A DNA stretch of 14,886 nt from assembly GCA_958419975.1 (NCBI GenBank), contig CATZIG010000027.1, positions 1-14,886 of the forward strand, given 5' to 3'. Shown here piece after piece: positions 7,259 through 13,982 of the stretch (its first letter is position 1; every line of letters starts with the position of its first letter). Below the pieces are notes generated by a model. That model searched no databases. It had not been told where the DNA came from and worked only from the letters and a program-made list of their open reading frames with translations. Made by a program: the position numbers and the translations under genes. Source of the DNA: an uncultured Collinsella sp. GTDB taxonomy: Bacteria > Actinomycetota > Coriobacteriia > Coriobacteriales > Coriobacteriaceae.

Positions 7259-7290
7259 GGCGTCGCCCACCGCAGCGACGCCACTATACT
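7259..7290 (+). promoter_or_regulatory. Hairpin and -10-like element upstream of the U32 gene
   Basis: A perfect 8-bp stem GGCGTCGC/GCGACGCC (7259-7266, 7275-7282) is followed by TATACT (7285-7290), a fair -10 hexamer. No matching -35 lies at the usual spacing; the hairpin occupies that position. An AACGGTTT direct repeat lies further upstream at about 7178-7208. This could be a regulated promoter, but support is limited. Confidence 0.3.
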
Positions 7291-7322
7291 TTTGAATATC
7301 TGAGCATTTTGAAAGGCAGGAT

Positions 7323-9815
7323 ATGACCGCAACCGCCAGTCGAACCACCAACCGCAGACCCGAGCTTTTAGCGCCCGCCGGAGGACCCGAGCCCTTTGCC
7401 GCCGCACTCGCCGCCGGCGCTGATGCCATCTACTGCGGCATGGGCAGCTTCAACGCCCGCCGCAAGGCCACCAACTTTACCGACGAGGCCTTTGAGCAAG
7501 CCTGCCGTGCTGCACACATGGCCGGGTCGCGCGTCTACGTCACGGTCAACATCGTTATCAAGCAGTCCGAGATGGACGATGCGCTGCAACTCATCCATCG
7601 CTGCTCCACGCTGGGCGCCGACGCCTTCATCATCCAGGACTGGGGCCTGTTCTTTGAGGTCAAGCGCACCATGCCCGGCATCGAGACGCATATCTCGACC
7701 CAAGCGAACATCCATGACGACCGCGGAACCCTTTGGTGCCGCGAGCAGGGCGCCGACCGCGTGACCCTCTCGCGCGAGCTCTCCATCGACGAGATCGCCG
7801 CCATCCACGATGCCGCGCCCGATGTGGACCTTGAGGTCTTTAGCCACGGCGCCATCTGCTTTTGCTACTCGGGCCTGTGCCTGCTGTCGAGCTTTGCCAT
7901 GGCGGGCCGCTCGGCCAACCGCGGCATGTGCGCTCAGCCCTGTCGCCTGCCTTACGAGCTGATCGACGAGAACGGCCGCACGCTCTCCCCTGCCGGTCGC
8001 GAGCGCGCGCTATGCCCGCGTGACACCAACACCTCACAGCTTGTTCGCCGTCTGTATGATGCCGGCGCCGCGTCTCTCAAGCTCGAGGGCCGCATGAAGG
8101 CGCCCGATTACGTGTACTCCATCGTTGATGTGTATCGTCACGAAATTGACGACATGCTGGCAGGGGTCGCCGTTGCCAAGGACGAGGAAGCCGCCCGCCA
8201 GCGCCAGCTCAAGCGCTGCTTCAACCGCGACTTTACGCACGCCTATCAGGACGGCACCTCGGGCGACGAGATGATGAGCTACGAGCGTTCCAACAACCGC
8301 GGCCAGATCGTGGGCACGGTGCTGGGCAGCCGCCCGGCCAACCGCGATGTGCGCGGCCTCAAGCCCGACGACCGCCGTCGCCGTGCCGCCATCGCCCGCA
8401 TTGAGCTGTTTGAGCCCGTGGGCAAGGGCGACCTGCTGGAGCTTCGCCACGATAACGAGTTTGACCAGTTCCTGACCACCATTGCCGCCAATGATGCCGC
8501 AGCCGGCGATATCATCGAGTGCCGCGTGCCCCGTAGCATGCCCGAGGGTTGCCGTGTGCGCGTGATTCGCAGTCAGCGCGCCATTGACGCTGCCGGCGCC
8601 GCGCTCAAGCGCGATGTGCTGCGCCGCCGCGCCGTAGATGTGTCCGTCGTGGCGCGTCTGGGCGAGCCGTTTACCGTTACGCTCACCTGCTGTGACAACC
8701 CCGCACTCACCGCCACCGCCACAGGCTTCACCGTCGAGGCCGCCAAGACCCGCGCCGTCGAGGCGGCAGACCTGGTTGAGCATGTAGGCCGCATGGGTTC
8801 CTCGCCCTTTGAGGCAGCGAGCTTTGACGTTTCGCTCGACGCCGGCTGCGGTATGGGCTTCTCCGCCGTGCACAAGGTGCGCGCCGCTGCCTGTAAAGCA
8901 TTGGAGGAGGCCATTCTGTCGCCGTACGAGGAACGCGCGAAGACGCTCGAGTTGCCGGTACTCGACAAATGTACGCGCGCCATTCCCGAGCATTACCGTG
9001 ACGAGCCGCAGATCTGCGCCGCCGTCACCACGCTCGAAGCCGCCGAAGCGGCTCGTGCCGAGGGCGCCACGCGCATCTATATGACCACCGACGCGCTCGA
9101 GGCTGTCGGACTCTCCCCTGCCGATGCATTTGAGCAGGGCATCATACCCGTACTCGACGAGGTCTGCCGCGCCGTCGACCACGAGCGCGTCGACCCGTGG
9201 GTTGTTGCCGGCGCCACGGTCGCTATCGGCAACATCTCTGAGCTTGCCCTGGCCGCCCAGGTTGGCGCCACGGCGGAGGTCCGCTCTTGCCTGCCGGTGC
9301 ACAACACGCCCTGCATGGAGGCGCTTGCCGAGCGCGGAGCCGGTGCGTTTTGGCTCTCGCCCGAGATCACGCTCGACGAGATTGTCTCGCTCGGCGCCGC
9401 CGCGCCCGCGGCTCTGGGCATCACCGTCTTTGGCCGCCCGCGCGTCATGACAAGCGAGCATTGCATTCTGCAGGTTGCCAACGGCTGCATCCACGATTGT
9501 GCCAACTGCCGCCTGCGTGCTCGCAAACTCTCGCTCAAGAATATCGACGGAAAGGTCATGCCCGTCCGCACCGACATCCACGGCCGCTCTCGCCTGTACG
9601 ATGCCTACCCCATCGACCTCACGCCGCAGGTTCCTCAGCTGCTCGACGCCGGCGTGCGTCGCCTCATGGTGGACGGAACGCTGCTCGAGACGGATGAGGT
9701 GGGCCGTGCCGTCGCCCGCGTCCGTCGTGCCGTCGAAGCAGCGCAGACCGGCCGCAAGCCCGCCGCCCGCCTACGCGGGGCGACCTCGGGCTGCATGTTT
9801 GTGGGAATCAGCTAA
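7323..9815 (+). CDS. U32 peptidase-family protein, RlhA-like (DUF3656 type)
   Basis: The protein has 830 residues. The start is well placed after AAAGGCAGG. The N-terminal part is the U32 domain: ELLAPAGGPEPFAAALAAGA near residues 14-33, then the U32 signature EVFSHGAICFCYSGLCLLS. Four cysteines are spaced like the Fe-S ligands of U32 rRNA/tRNA hydroxylation proteins (C179, C186, C203, C207). The long central and C-terminal part fits the extended collagenase-like (DUF3656) form. A second cysteine group (C-x7-C-x3-C-x2-C, about residues 715-728) lies near the end. E. coli RlhA, about 650 residues, is needed for 5-hydroxycytidine at C2501 of 23S rRNA. This longer homolog probably has a related RNA-modifying role and not true protease activity. 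It shares an operon with a pseudouridine synthase. The family is secure; the function is inferred. Confidence 0.9.
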   Translation: MTATASRTTNRRPELLAPAGGPEPFAAALAAGADAIYCGMGSFNARRKATNFTDEAFEQACRAAHMAGSRVYVTVNIVIKQSEMDDALQLIHRCSTLGADAFIIQDWGLFFEVKRTMPGIETHISTQANIHDDRGTLWCREQGADRVTLSRELSIDEIAAIHDAAPDVDLEVFSHGAICFCYSGLCLLSSFAMAGRSANRGMCAQPCRLPYELIDENGRTLSPAGRERALCPRDTNTSQLVRRLYDAGAASLKLEGRMKAPDYVYSIVDVYRHEIDDMLAGVAVAKDEEAARQRQLKRCFNRDFTHAYQDGTSGDEMMSYERSNNRGQIVGTVLGSRPANRDVRGLKPDDRRRRAAIARIELFEPVGKGDLLELRHDNEFDQFLTTIAANDAAAGDIIECRVPRSMPEGCRVRVIRSQRAIDAAGAALKRDVLRRRAVDVSVVARLGEPFTVTLTCCDNPALTATATGFTVEAAKTRAVEAADLVEHVGRMGSSPFEAASFDVSLDAGCGMGFSAVHKVRAAACKALEEAILSPYEERAKTLELPVLDKCTRAIPEHYRDEPQICAAVTTLEAAEAARAEGATRIYMTTDALEAVGLSPADAFEQGIIPVLDEVCRAVDHERVDPWVVAGATVAIGNISELALAAQVGATAEVRSCLPVHNTPCMEALAERGAGAFWLSPEITLDEIVSLGAAAPAALGITVFGRPRVMTSEHCILQVANGCIHDCANCRLRARKLSLKNIDGKVMPVRTDIHGRSRLYDAYPIDLTPQVPQLLDAGVRRLMVDGTLLETDEVGRAVARVRRAVEAAQTGRKPAARLRGATSGCMFVGIS

Positions 9816-9830
9816 CCGAAAGGCTTACAC

Positions 9831-10490
9831 GTGAACGAAGAACCTCAAGTCCTCTACTGCGACGCCTGGCTCATGGCCATCGACAAGCCCGCCGGCATGA
9901 TCGTCCACGGCGACGGCACCGGCGAGCGCACGCTCACCGACTACGCCAGCGACCTGCTGCTGGCGATGGGCGACGGCTTTGCCGCGACCGACATGCAGCC
10001 GCTCAACCGCCTGGACCGCGACACCACCGGCGTGGTGCTGTTCTCGCTCGACAAGCAGACGCAGCCCGCCTTTGACCAGATGGTGATCGACCACGCTTTC
10101 GAGAAGCACTACCTGGCGCTCGCCGAGGGCAAGATCGACTGGAACGAAAAGCTCATCGACAAGCCCATCGCCCGCGACCGTCACGACAGCCGAAAGATGC
10201 GCGTCGGCGCCAGCGGCAAGCCGTCTCAAACGCGCGTGAAGGTGCTCAAGCGCCTTAAGAGCCGCCGAGGCCTGCCCACGCGTTCGTATATCGATGTCGA
10301 GCTGCTCACCGGCCGCAAACACCAGATCCGCGTGCACCTGGCGAGCGAGCGTCATCCCCTGGTGGGCGACGAGCTCTACGGCACGCCGCGTCCCTGCGGC
10401 CTGATGCTCCATGCCCACAGCGTGTCCTTTACGCATCCCGTAACCGGCGAGCCCATCCACATCGAAGCCCCCTGCCCCTGGGAGCCCTAA
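9831..10490 (+). CDS. RluA-family pseudouridine synthase
   Basis: This 219-residue protein has the RluA/RluC/RluD catalytic fold without an N-terminal S4 domain; E. coli RluA is the same length. The catalytic aspartate is D62 in LNRLDRDTTGVVLF. The residue that is usually histidine in the HRLD motif is N59 here. KPAGMIVHG near 19 and GRKHQIRVHLA with GDELYG near the C-terminus are also standard. It starts with GTG at 9831 after AAAGG, only 15 bases downstream of the U32 stop, so the two genes are almost certainly co-transcribed. It converts uridine to pseudouridine in 23S rRNA or tRNA; the exact target cannot be assigned. The stop codon overlaps the left arm of the downstream repeat hairpin. 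Confidence 0.92.
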   Translation: MNEEPQVLYCDAWLMAIDKPAGMIVHGDGTGERTLTDYASDLLLAMGDGFAATDMQPLNRLDRDTTGVVLFSLDKQTQPAFDQMVIDHAFEKHYLALAEGKIDWNEKLIDKPIARDRHDSRKMRVGASGKPSQTRVKVLKRLKSRRGLPTRSYIDVELLTGRKHQIRVHLASERHPLVGDELYGTPRPCGLMLHAHSVSFTHPVTGEPIHIEAPCPWEP

Positions 10491-10529
10491 ACCACCACAA
10501 TGGGGACAGGCACCTTTGTGGTGGTTTTG
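10490..10529 (+). repeat. 40-bp hairpin repeat, copy A, also a likely terminator of the RluA-family gene
   Basis: AACCACCACAA (10490-10500) pairs with TTGTGGTGGTT (10516-10526) around a loop that contains GGGGACAGGCACC. TTTT follows at once, so it can end transcription from the U32-RluA operon. All 40 bases are identical to copy B at 10779-10818. Confidence 0.85.
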
Positions 10530-10558
10530 CCGCAATGGCTCAGCCGCGGTCCCAAAAC

Positions 10559-10615
10559 GTCTCGATCCGTAACAGTTAGAACCCTTTTTCCGGTCTATCT
10601 GTTACAGATCGAGAC
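10559..10615. repeat. 57-bp palindromic repeat, copy 1 (TGTAACA type)
   Basis: Two 22-base arms (10559-10580 and 10594-10615) pair at 20 of 22 positions around a 13-base loop. The arms begin and end with GTCTCGATC and GATCGAGAC. A diverged second copy lies exactly 80 bp downstream. Confidence 0.75.
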
Positions 10616-10638
10616 ATTCGAATCCCCCTTAAGAGAAA

Positions 10639-10695
10639 ATCTCAATCTGTAACACCTGGCCCACTTTTAACGGTCTAGTTGTTACAGACTTAGAC
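10639..10695. repeat. 57-bp palindromic repeat, copy 2 (diverged)
   Basis: It has the same length and the same 13-base loop as copy 1, with 41 of 57 positions identical. The arms (10639-10660, 10674-10695) now pair at about 16 of 22 positions. The conserved core is CTGTAACA with TGTTACAGA. Confidence 0.65.
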
Positions 10696-10711
10696 AAACC
10701 GGTAGACAACG

Positions 10712-10747
10712 AAAACGGCAACGCCCGTGATGGACGTTGCCGCTTTT
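10712..10747. terminator. Terminator-like hairpin in the convergent interval
   Basis: CGGCAACG (10716-10723) and CGTTGCCG (10735-10742) form a perfect 8-bp stem with an 11-base loop. AAAA lies on the left and CTTTT on the right, so it can act in either direction between the converging RluA-family gene and the deoR-type gene. Confidence 0.6.
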
Positions 10748-10778
10748 CTATTGAGAAAACTAATCGGTTTTCGTTACT

Positions 10779-10818
10779 AACCACCACAATGGGGACAGGC
10801 ACCTTTGTGGTGGTTTTG
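10779..10818. repeat. 40-bp hairpin repeat, copy B
   Basis: This is identical over 40 bases to copy A at 10490-10529 and in the same orientation. It lies 21 bases beyond the stop of the minus-strand DeoR-family gene. On that strand the hairpin is not followed by a U-run, so it is a weaker terminator for that gene than copy A is for its own. Confidence 0.85.
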
Positions 10819-10839
10819 GCCTTAGCCTGCCCCTGCTTG

Positions 10840-11586
10840 CTAGACCGTGATGACGTTATCCATCGACTGGTACTTGGCGGGCACCTCGCCCGCGGTGATG
10901 ATCGTTGCGTCGCGGAAGTCCGCGAACTTGACGGGCGCCACCATGCCAAATTTGCTGGCGTCCGAGATTACGAAGCGTTTGGCGGTATGGCGCATCGAGA
11001 CACGCTTGACCTGCGCTTCCTCAATATCCGGTGTGGTGAGACCTTGCTCGGCGGCGATGCCATTGGAACCCCAAAAGCCGCAGTTGAAGTTATAGCGGTC
11101 CAGAGTTGCCAAGGCATCGGGACCGACGAGCGCCTCGGTCTCGGGCTTGAGCTCGCCGCCCAGCACCACGGTGCGCATGCCGCGCAAAGCGAGGTGCTGA
11201 GCGTGAAGCACGGAATCAGTCACATAGGTGACGCCCTCAAGGCGCGGAAGATGCTCGATGAGCTTGAGGGTCGTGGAGCCCGAATCGATATACACAAAGC
11301 TATCGGGCTCCACAAGCGCCGCCGCACGGGCGCAGATACGCTCCTTGTCGTCGTTATGGAGATCGCTGCGCTCGCCGATCGTCAGGTCGCGCGTCACGTG
11401 CGCGCGCTCCAGACTCGTCGCGCCTCCGTGCACCTTGGCGATACGGTGCGCGCGGTCGAGCGTTTGCAAGTCACGGCGAATGGTGGACGGTGTCACGCCC
11501 AGGGCTTCGGCAAGCTCCGGCACGGTAACCGAGCCGGCCTGCTGCACCATCGACACGATCGCGTTGAGCCTATCTTCCGCAAGCAT
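10840..11586 (-). CDS. DeoR/GlpR-family transcriptional repressor
   Basis: This 248-residue protein has a winged HTH at residues 1-58 (RLNAIVSMVQQAGSVTVPELAEALGVTPSTIRRDL). The C-terminal sugar-phosphate-sensing domain carries the DSGSTTLKL motif at 101-109. DeoR-type repressors usually release DNA on binding a phosphorylated sugar intermediate. It starts three bases after the stop of the oxidoreductase gene. Its ribosome-binding site, GGAGGAG, lies inside the last codons of that gene, so the two are translationally coupled. It probably controls its own operon through sites upstream of 12669. No sugar transporter or kinase is nearby to name the effector. Confidence 0.92.
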   Translation of the reverse strand: MLAEDRLNAIVSMVQQAGSVTVPELAEALGVTPSTIRRDLQTLDRAHRIAKVHGGATSLERAHVTRDLTIGERSDLHNDDKERICARAAALVEPDSFVYIDSGSTTLKLIEHLPRLEGVTYVTDSVLHAQHLALRGMRTVVLGGELKPETEALVGPDALATLDRYNFNCGFWGSNGIAAEQGLTTPDIEEAQVKRVSMRHTAKRFVISDASKFGMVAPVKFADFRDATIITAGEVPAKYQSMDNVITV

Positions 11587-11589
11587 CGC

Positions 11590-12669
11590 TTACTCCTCCT
11601 CGGGGTACACGACTCCCCAATCGGCTCGGAGCTTGGTCATCAGCTCCATAACATCAGAAGCATAGTCCAGAAGCTCGCGCTTCGAATCATCGCCGGCAAC
11701 GGCTTTCTCCAGGTCGGCCATCTCGTAGCACAGAGCGTATGCCTCGGTGCCAGCGTGAACCTCCTCACGGTGACCGTCCGCAGTCCACACGATGGTCGCA
11801 TGGTCGGCGCGCGGATACTCGTTGACCTCGATATAGCACTTATCGAAACTGATGACCGAGCGCTTGGGCTGTTTGGAGTGGAGCGTAAGGCTCACGACGC
11901 CCAGCTGCTGCTCGGCGTTACGGCAGACAATGCCGCCCGCAACGTCGACACCGGTCTCACAGGTGTTGCCCAGCGAGACAACCTCAGCGGGCTGGCTCGC
12001 CATAAAGAGGCGCATGACGGAGAGCGCATACACGCCAATGTCGAGCATGGCGCCGCCGGCAAGGCTACGGTTGTAGAAGCGGTTGGTCAGGTCGCCGTAC
12101 TCCTTATAGCTGCCAAAGTTGAGCTGGGCAAGGTTCATGCGGCCAAAGTCTCCCGCGTCCATGCGACGGCGCAGCTCCTGATATAGCGGCATGTGGAGCA
12201 CCGTGGTGGCGTCCATAAGGACCACGTTGTGCTCGTCGGCGATGGCACGGGCCTCGTCGAGCTCGGCAGAGTTAAGGGTAATGGCCTTCTCACAGAGCAC
12301 GTGCTTGCTGGCGGCGAGCGCGGCACGCAGATAGGTGATATGCGTGTTGTGCGGCGTGGTGATATAGACGGCGTCGATGTCCGGATCGGCATAGAGGTCC
12401 TCAACCGTCTCGTACACCTTCTCGACGCCATACTGCTCGGCAAAAGCCTGGGCCTTGGACAGCGTACGGTTGGCGACACCCGCGAGCTTGCGGCCGGCAA
12501 GGGCGAGAGACTGGGCCATCTGGTTGGCGATAACGCCGCAACCGACCACAGCCCAGCGAAGCTCGGGTGCCGTAAAGATATCATCGGGGAACGGCTGATC
12601 CTGGACCGAGGCAAACGCCGCCTTTGCGGCTGCCTCGGCGTCGAGCGGAGCCTGTTTGGAATCTGCCAT
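11590..12669 (-). CDS. Gfo/Idh/MocA-family NAD(P)-dependent oxidoreductase
   Basis: The protein has 359 residues. The N-terminal Rossmann fold carries VVGCGVIANQMAQSL (41-55) after an unusual extension of about 37 residues rich in Ala and Asp. CEKAITLN (126-133) is the family's EKP-type motif with the conserved lysine K128. GGAMLDIGVYAL is the typical C-domain strand motif. Members oxidise or reduce sugars, inositols or dihydrodiols. There are two adjacent ATGs; AGGAGG is three bases from the first and six from the second, so I chose the second (12669). It is the first gene of an operon with the DeoR-type repressor. That pairing suggests sugar or sugar-acid metabolism, but the substrate is unknown. 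Confidence 0.92.
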   Translation of the reverse strand: MADSKQAPLDAEAAAKAAFASVQDQPFPDDIFTAPELRWAVVGCGVIANQMAQSLALAGRKLAGVANRTLSKAQAFAEQYGVEKVYETVEDLYADPDIDAVYITTPHNTHITYLRAALAASKHVLCEKAITLNSAELDEARAIADEHNVVLMDATTVLHMPLYQELRRRMDAGDFGRMNLAQLNFGSYKEYGDLTNRFYNRSLAGGAMLDIGVYALSVMRLFMASQPAEVVSLGNTCETGVDVAGGIVCRNAEQQLGVVSLTLHSKQPKRSVISFDKCYIEVNEYPRADHATIVWTADGHREEVHAGTEAYALCYEMADLEKAVAGDDSKRELLDYASDVMELMTKLRADWGVVYPEEE

Positions 12670-12860
12670 CATGTGCCTCCTGAGTCATCGAAGGTTCTTC
12701 ATTTCTAACAGCCCTATATTCGCACAATTGCGCGCGTATTTGCTCGTATTTGCGTGTCTATTTGTTTATCTGTCATTATTTAACCATAGTTAGCAGATAT
12801 TTGCGCGGTCATGCGCATTATCGCGCAAGACTCTGCGCGTAAATGCGCATGCGACGATCC
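12670..12860 (-). promoter_or_regulatory. Upstream control region of the oxidoreductase-deoR operon with phased repeats
   Basis: TATTTGC occurs at 12737-12743, 12747-12753 and 12798-12804, with TATTTGT at 12759-12765. The first two are exactly 10 bp apart. A TTGCGCG/CGCGCAA inverted repeat lies at 12801-12807 and 12822-12828. Further TGCGCAT and TGCGCG words continue to 12850. These are good candidates for operator sites of the DeoR-type protein. A clear -35/-10 pair was not found. Confidence 0.45.
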
Positions 12861-13115
12861 TTGTGAGACATAAAGAGGCGGCACACCAAAGCCCTAAAAG
12901 AGAGAGCGGGCTGTATTACTCAACCCCTCTGAGAAGGCATCAGGTATCAATGAACCGCCCTGAACTACCGGCACATAGGGACTCAGCTGCCGGCACCTGA
13001 AGGGACTGTCCCCATGTGACGCTTTAGTGGCAAGGCTGTCCCCGTCAACTAGCCGTTTAAGAACGTCCCCAACGACTGCTCATTTAAGTCTGTCCCCAAT
13101 GAGTAGGGATAGAAA
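12861..13115. repeat. Gene-free stretch with a cluster of GTCCCC-containing repeats
   Basis: No convincing gene is seen here. GTCCCC recurs at 13008-13013, 13038-13043, 13055-13060 and 13092-13097. Two pairs of imperfect direct repeats surround them: CCGGCAC followed by GGGACT (near 12968 and 12990), and TTTAAG, three bases, GTCCCCAA (near 13046 and 13083). The first GTCCCC is part of a GGGACTGTCCC palindrome at 13002-13012. The word matches the inverse of the GGGGAC core in the loops of the 40-bp hairpins at 10490 and 10779, so this may be a decayed cluster of the same element type. Confidence 0.5.
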
Positions 13116-13150
13116 AAAGGCCCGGGTGCCGTGGGGGCATCCGGGCCTTT
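13113..13150 (-). terminator. Intrinsic terminator of the ribosomal protein operon
   Basis: A 15-bp stem (13116-13130 with 13136-13150, one G-T pair, core GGCCCGG/CCGGGCC) has a 5-base loop. On the minus strand it is followed by a run of six T. It lies 26 bases beyond the rplX stop, so transcription of the ribosomal run should end here. Confidence 0.9.
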
Positions 13151-13176
13151 GCTAGCAACTTGATGTTGCGGGCAGC

Positions 13177-13482
13177 TTAGAACTTGTGGCCGCACTTCTT
13201 GCAGACGCGCAGCTTGTTCTTGCCGTCCTTCTCGTGACCGACGCGGGTAACCTTACCGCACTCGGGGCAGACGAGATTGACGTTGGAGGCGTCGATGGGA
13301 GCCTCCTGCGAAACGATGCCGCCCTGCTGGTTGGCAGCGTTGGGCTTGACGGCCTTCTTGACGACCGAAACGCCCTCGACAACGACCTTGTTCTCGGCGG
13401 GGAGAGCACGCAGGACAACGCCCTGCTTGCCGCGATCCTTACCAGAGAGAACCTGGACCTTATCGCCCTTCTTGATATACAT
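13177..13482 (-). CDS. rplX: 50S ribosomal protein L24
   Basis: This 101-residue L24 starts MYIKKGDKVQVLSGKDRGKQG, the KOW motif that initiates 50S assembly by binding the 5' part of 23S rRNA. The C-terminal part has two cysteine pairs, CPEC (about residue 73) and CKKC, that should bind zinc. GGGGAG lies four bases before the ATG. It follows rplN by 13 bases. It is the last gene of the run: a strong terminator follows, where rplE would usually be. Confidence 0.97.
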   Translation of the reverse strand: MYIKKGDKVQVLSGKDRGKQGVVLRALPAENKVVVEGVSVVKKAVKPNAANQQGGIVSQEAPIDASNVNLVCPECGKVTRVGHEKDGKNKLRVCKKCGHKF

Positions 13483-13495
13483 ATATCTCCCCTAA

Positions 13496-13864
13496 CTACA
13501 GGGTCTCGGGAGCGAGCGAGACGATCTTCATGTACTTCTTGTCACGAAGCTCGCGAGCGACGGGCCCGAAGATACGGGTGCCGACGGGCGAACCATCGTT
13601 GTTGATGACAACGCAGGCGTTCTCATCAAAGCGAATGTAGGAGCCATCCTTGCGGCGGATCTCCTTAACGGTGCGAACGACGACGCAACGGACAACGTCC
13701 TTCTTCTTGACGTTGGCGCCAGGGGTAGCCTCCTGGACAGCACCGATGAACACATCGCCGATGCCTGCATAACGACGCTTGGAACCGCCAAGCACCTTGA
13801 TGCAGCGAATCTTGCGAGCGCCGGAGTTGTCGGCGACGTTCAGCATGGTTTGCATCTGAATCAT
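13496..13864 (-). CDS. rplN: 50S ribosomal protein L14
   Basis: This 122-residue protein is full length. It has MIQMQTMLNVADNSGARKI at the start and the L14 signature region GDVFIGAVQEATPGANVKKKDVVRCVVVRT. L14 sits at the subunit interface of the 50S, next to L19, and binds 23S rRNA. The ribosome-binding site GGAGG is about 10 bases before the ATG. In E. coli rplN opens the spc operon. Here, too, a 118-bp structured gap precedes it, unlike the tight spacing of the neighbours. Confidence 0.97.
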   Translation of the reverse strand: MIQMQTMLNVADNSGARKIRCIKVLGGSKRRYAGIGDVFIGAVQEATPGANVKKKDVVRCVVVRTVKEIRRKDGSYIRFDENACVVINNDGSPVGTRIFGPVARELRDKKYMKIVSLAPETL

Positions 13865-13982
13865 GGTAGATGTTCCTCCGAACTAAGAACCGAAGAGAGG
13901 TGCGCAGCCTTTATACGGCCCGTGGTATGCAAGCCAGGCATACGCACATCTTCGGAAACGTACAAGTCGTAAGAGCGACTGC
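13865..13982 (-). promoter_or_regulatory. Structured intercistronic leader between rpsQ and rplN
   Basis: The 118-bp gap can fold. The outer stem is CCGAAGA (13890-13896) with TCTTCGG (13949-13955), extended by GTGCG (13900-13904) with CGCAC (13943-13947). An inner hairpin GTATGC/GCATAC lies at 13925-13930 and 13938-13943. A separate small AGTCG/CGACT stem lies close to the rpsQ stop. There is no U-tract, so it is not an intrinsic terminator. It may be a ribosomal-protein-binding or processing site. Only weak promoter-like sequence is visible (TTGTAC and TATGCC 17 bases apart). Confidence 0.5.

Noticed and set aside
8034..9581. Minus-strand open frame of 515 codons inside the U32 gene
   Set aside because: The sense strand encodes a well-conserved U32 protein. 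The antisense product is compositionally biased and unlike known proteins.
10490..10818. CRISPR array or composite transposon from the two 40-bp repeats
   Set aside because: There are only two copies, 249 bp apart, with no further regular spacing. The interval holds no transposase gene, and the copies are in direct orientation without target-site duplications that I can see.
12861..13115. Small gene in the region between the oxidoreductase operon and rplX
   Set aside because: Short frames there lack a ribosome-binding site and codon bias, and they run through the repeated GTCCCC words.
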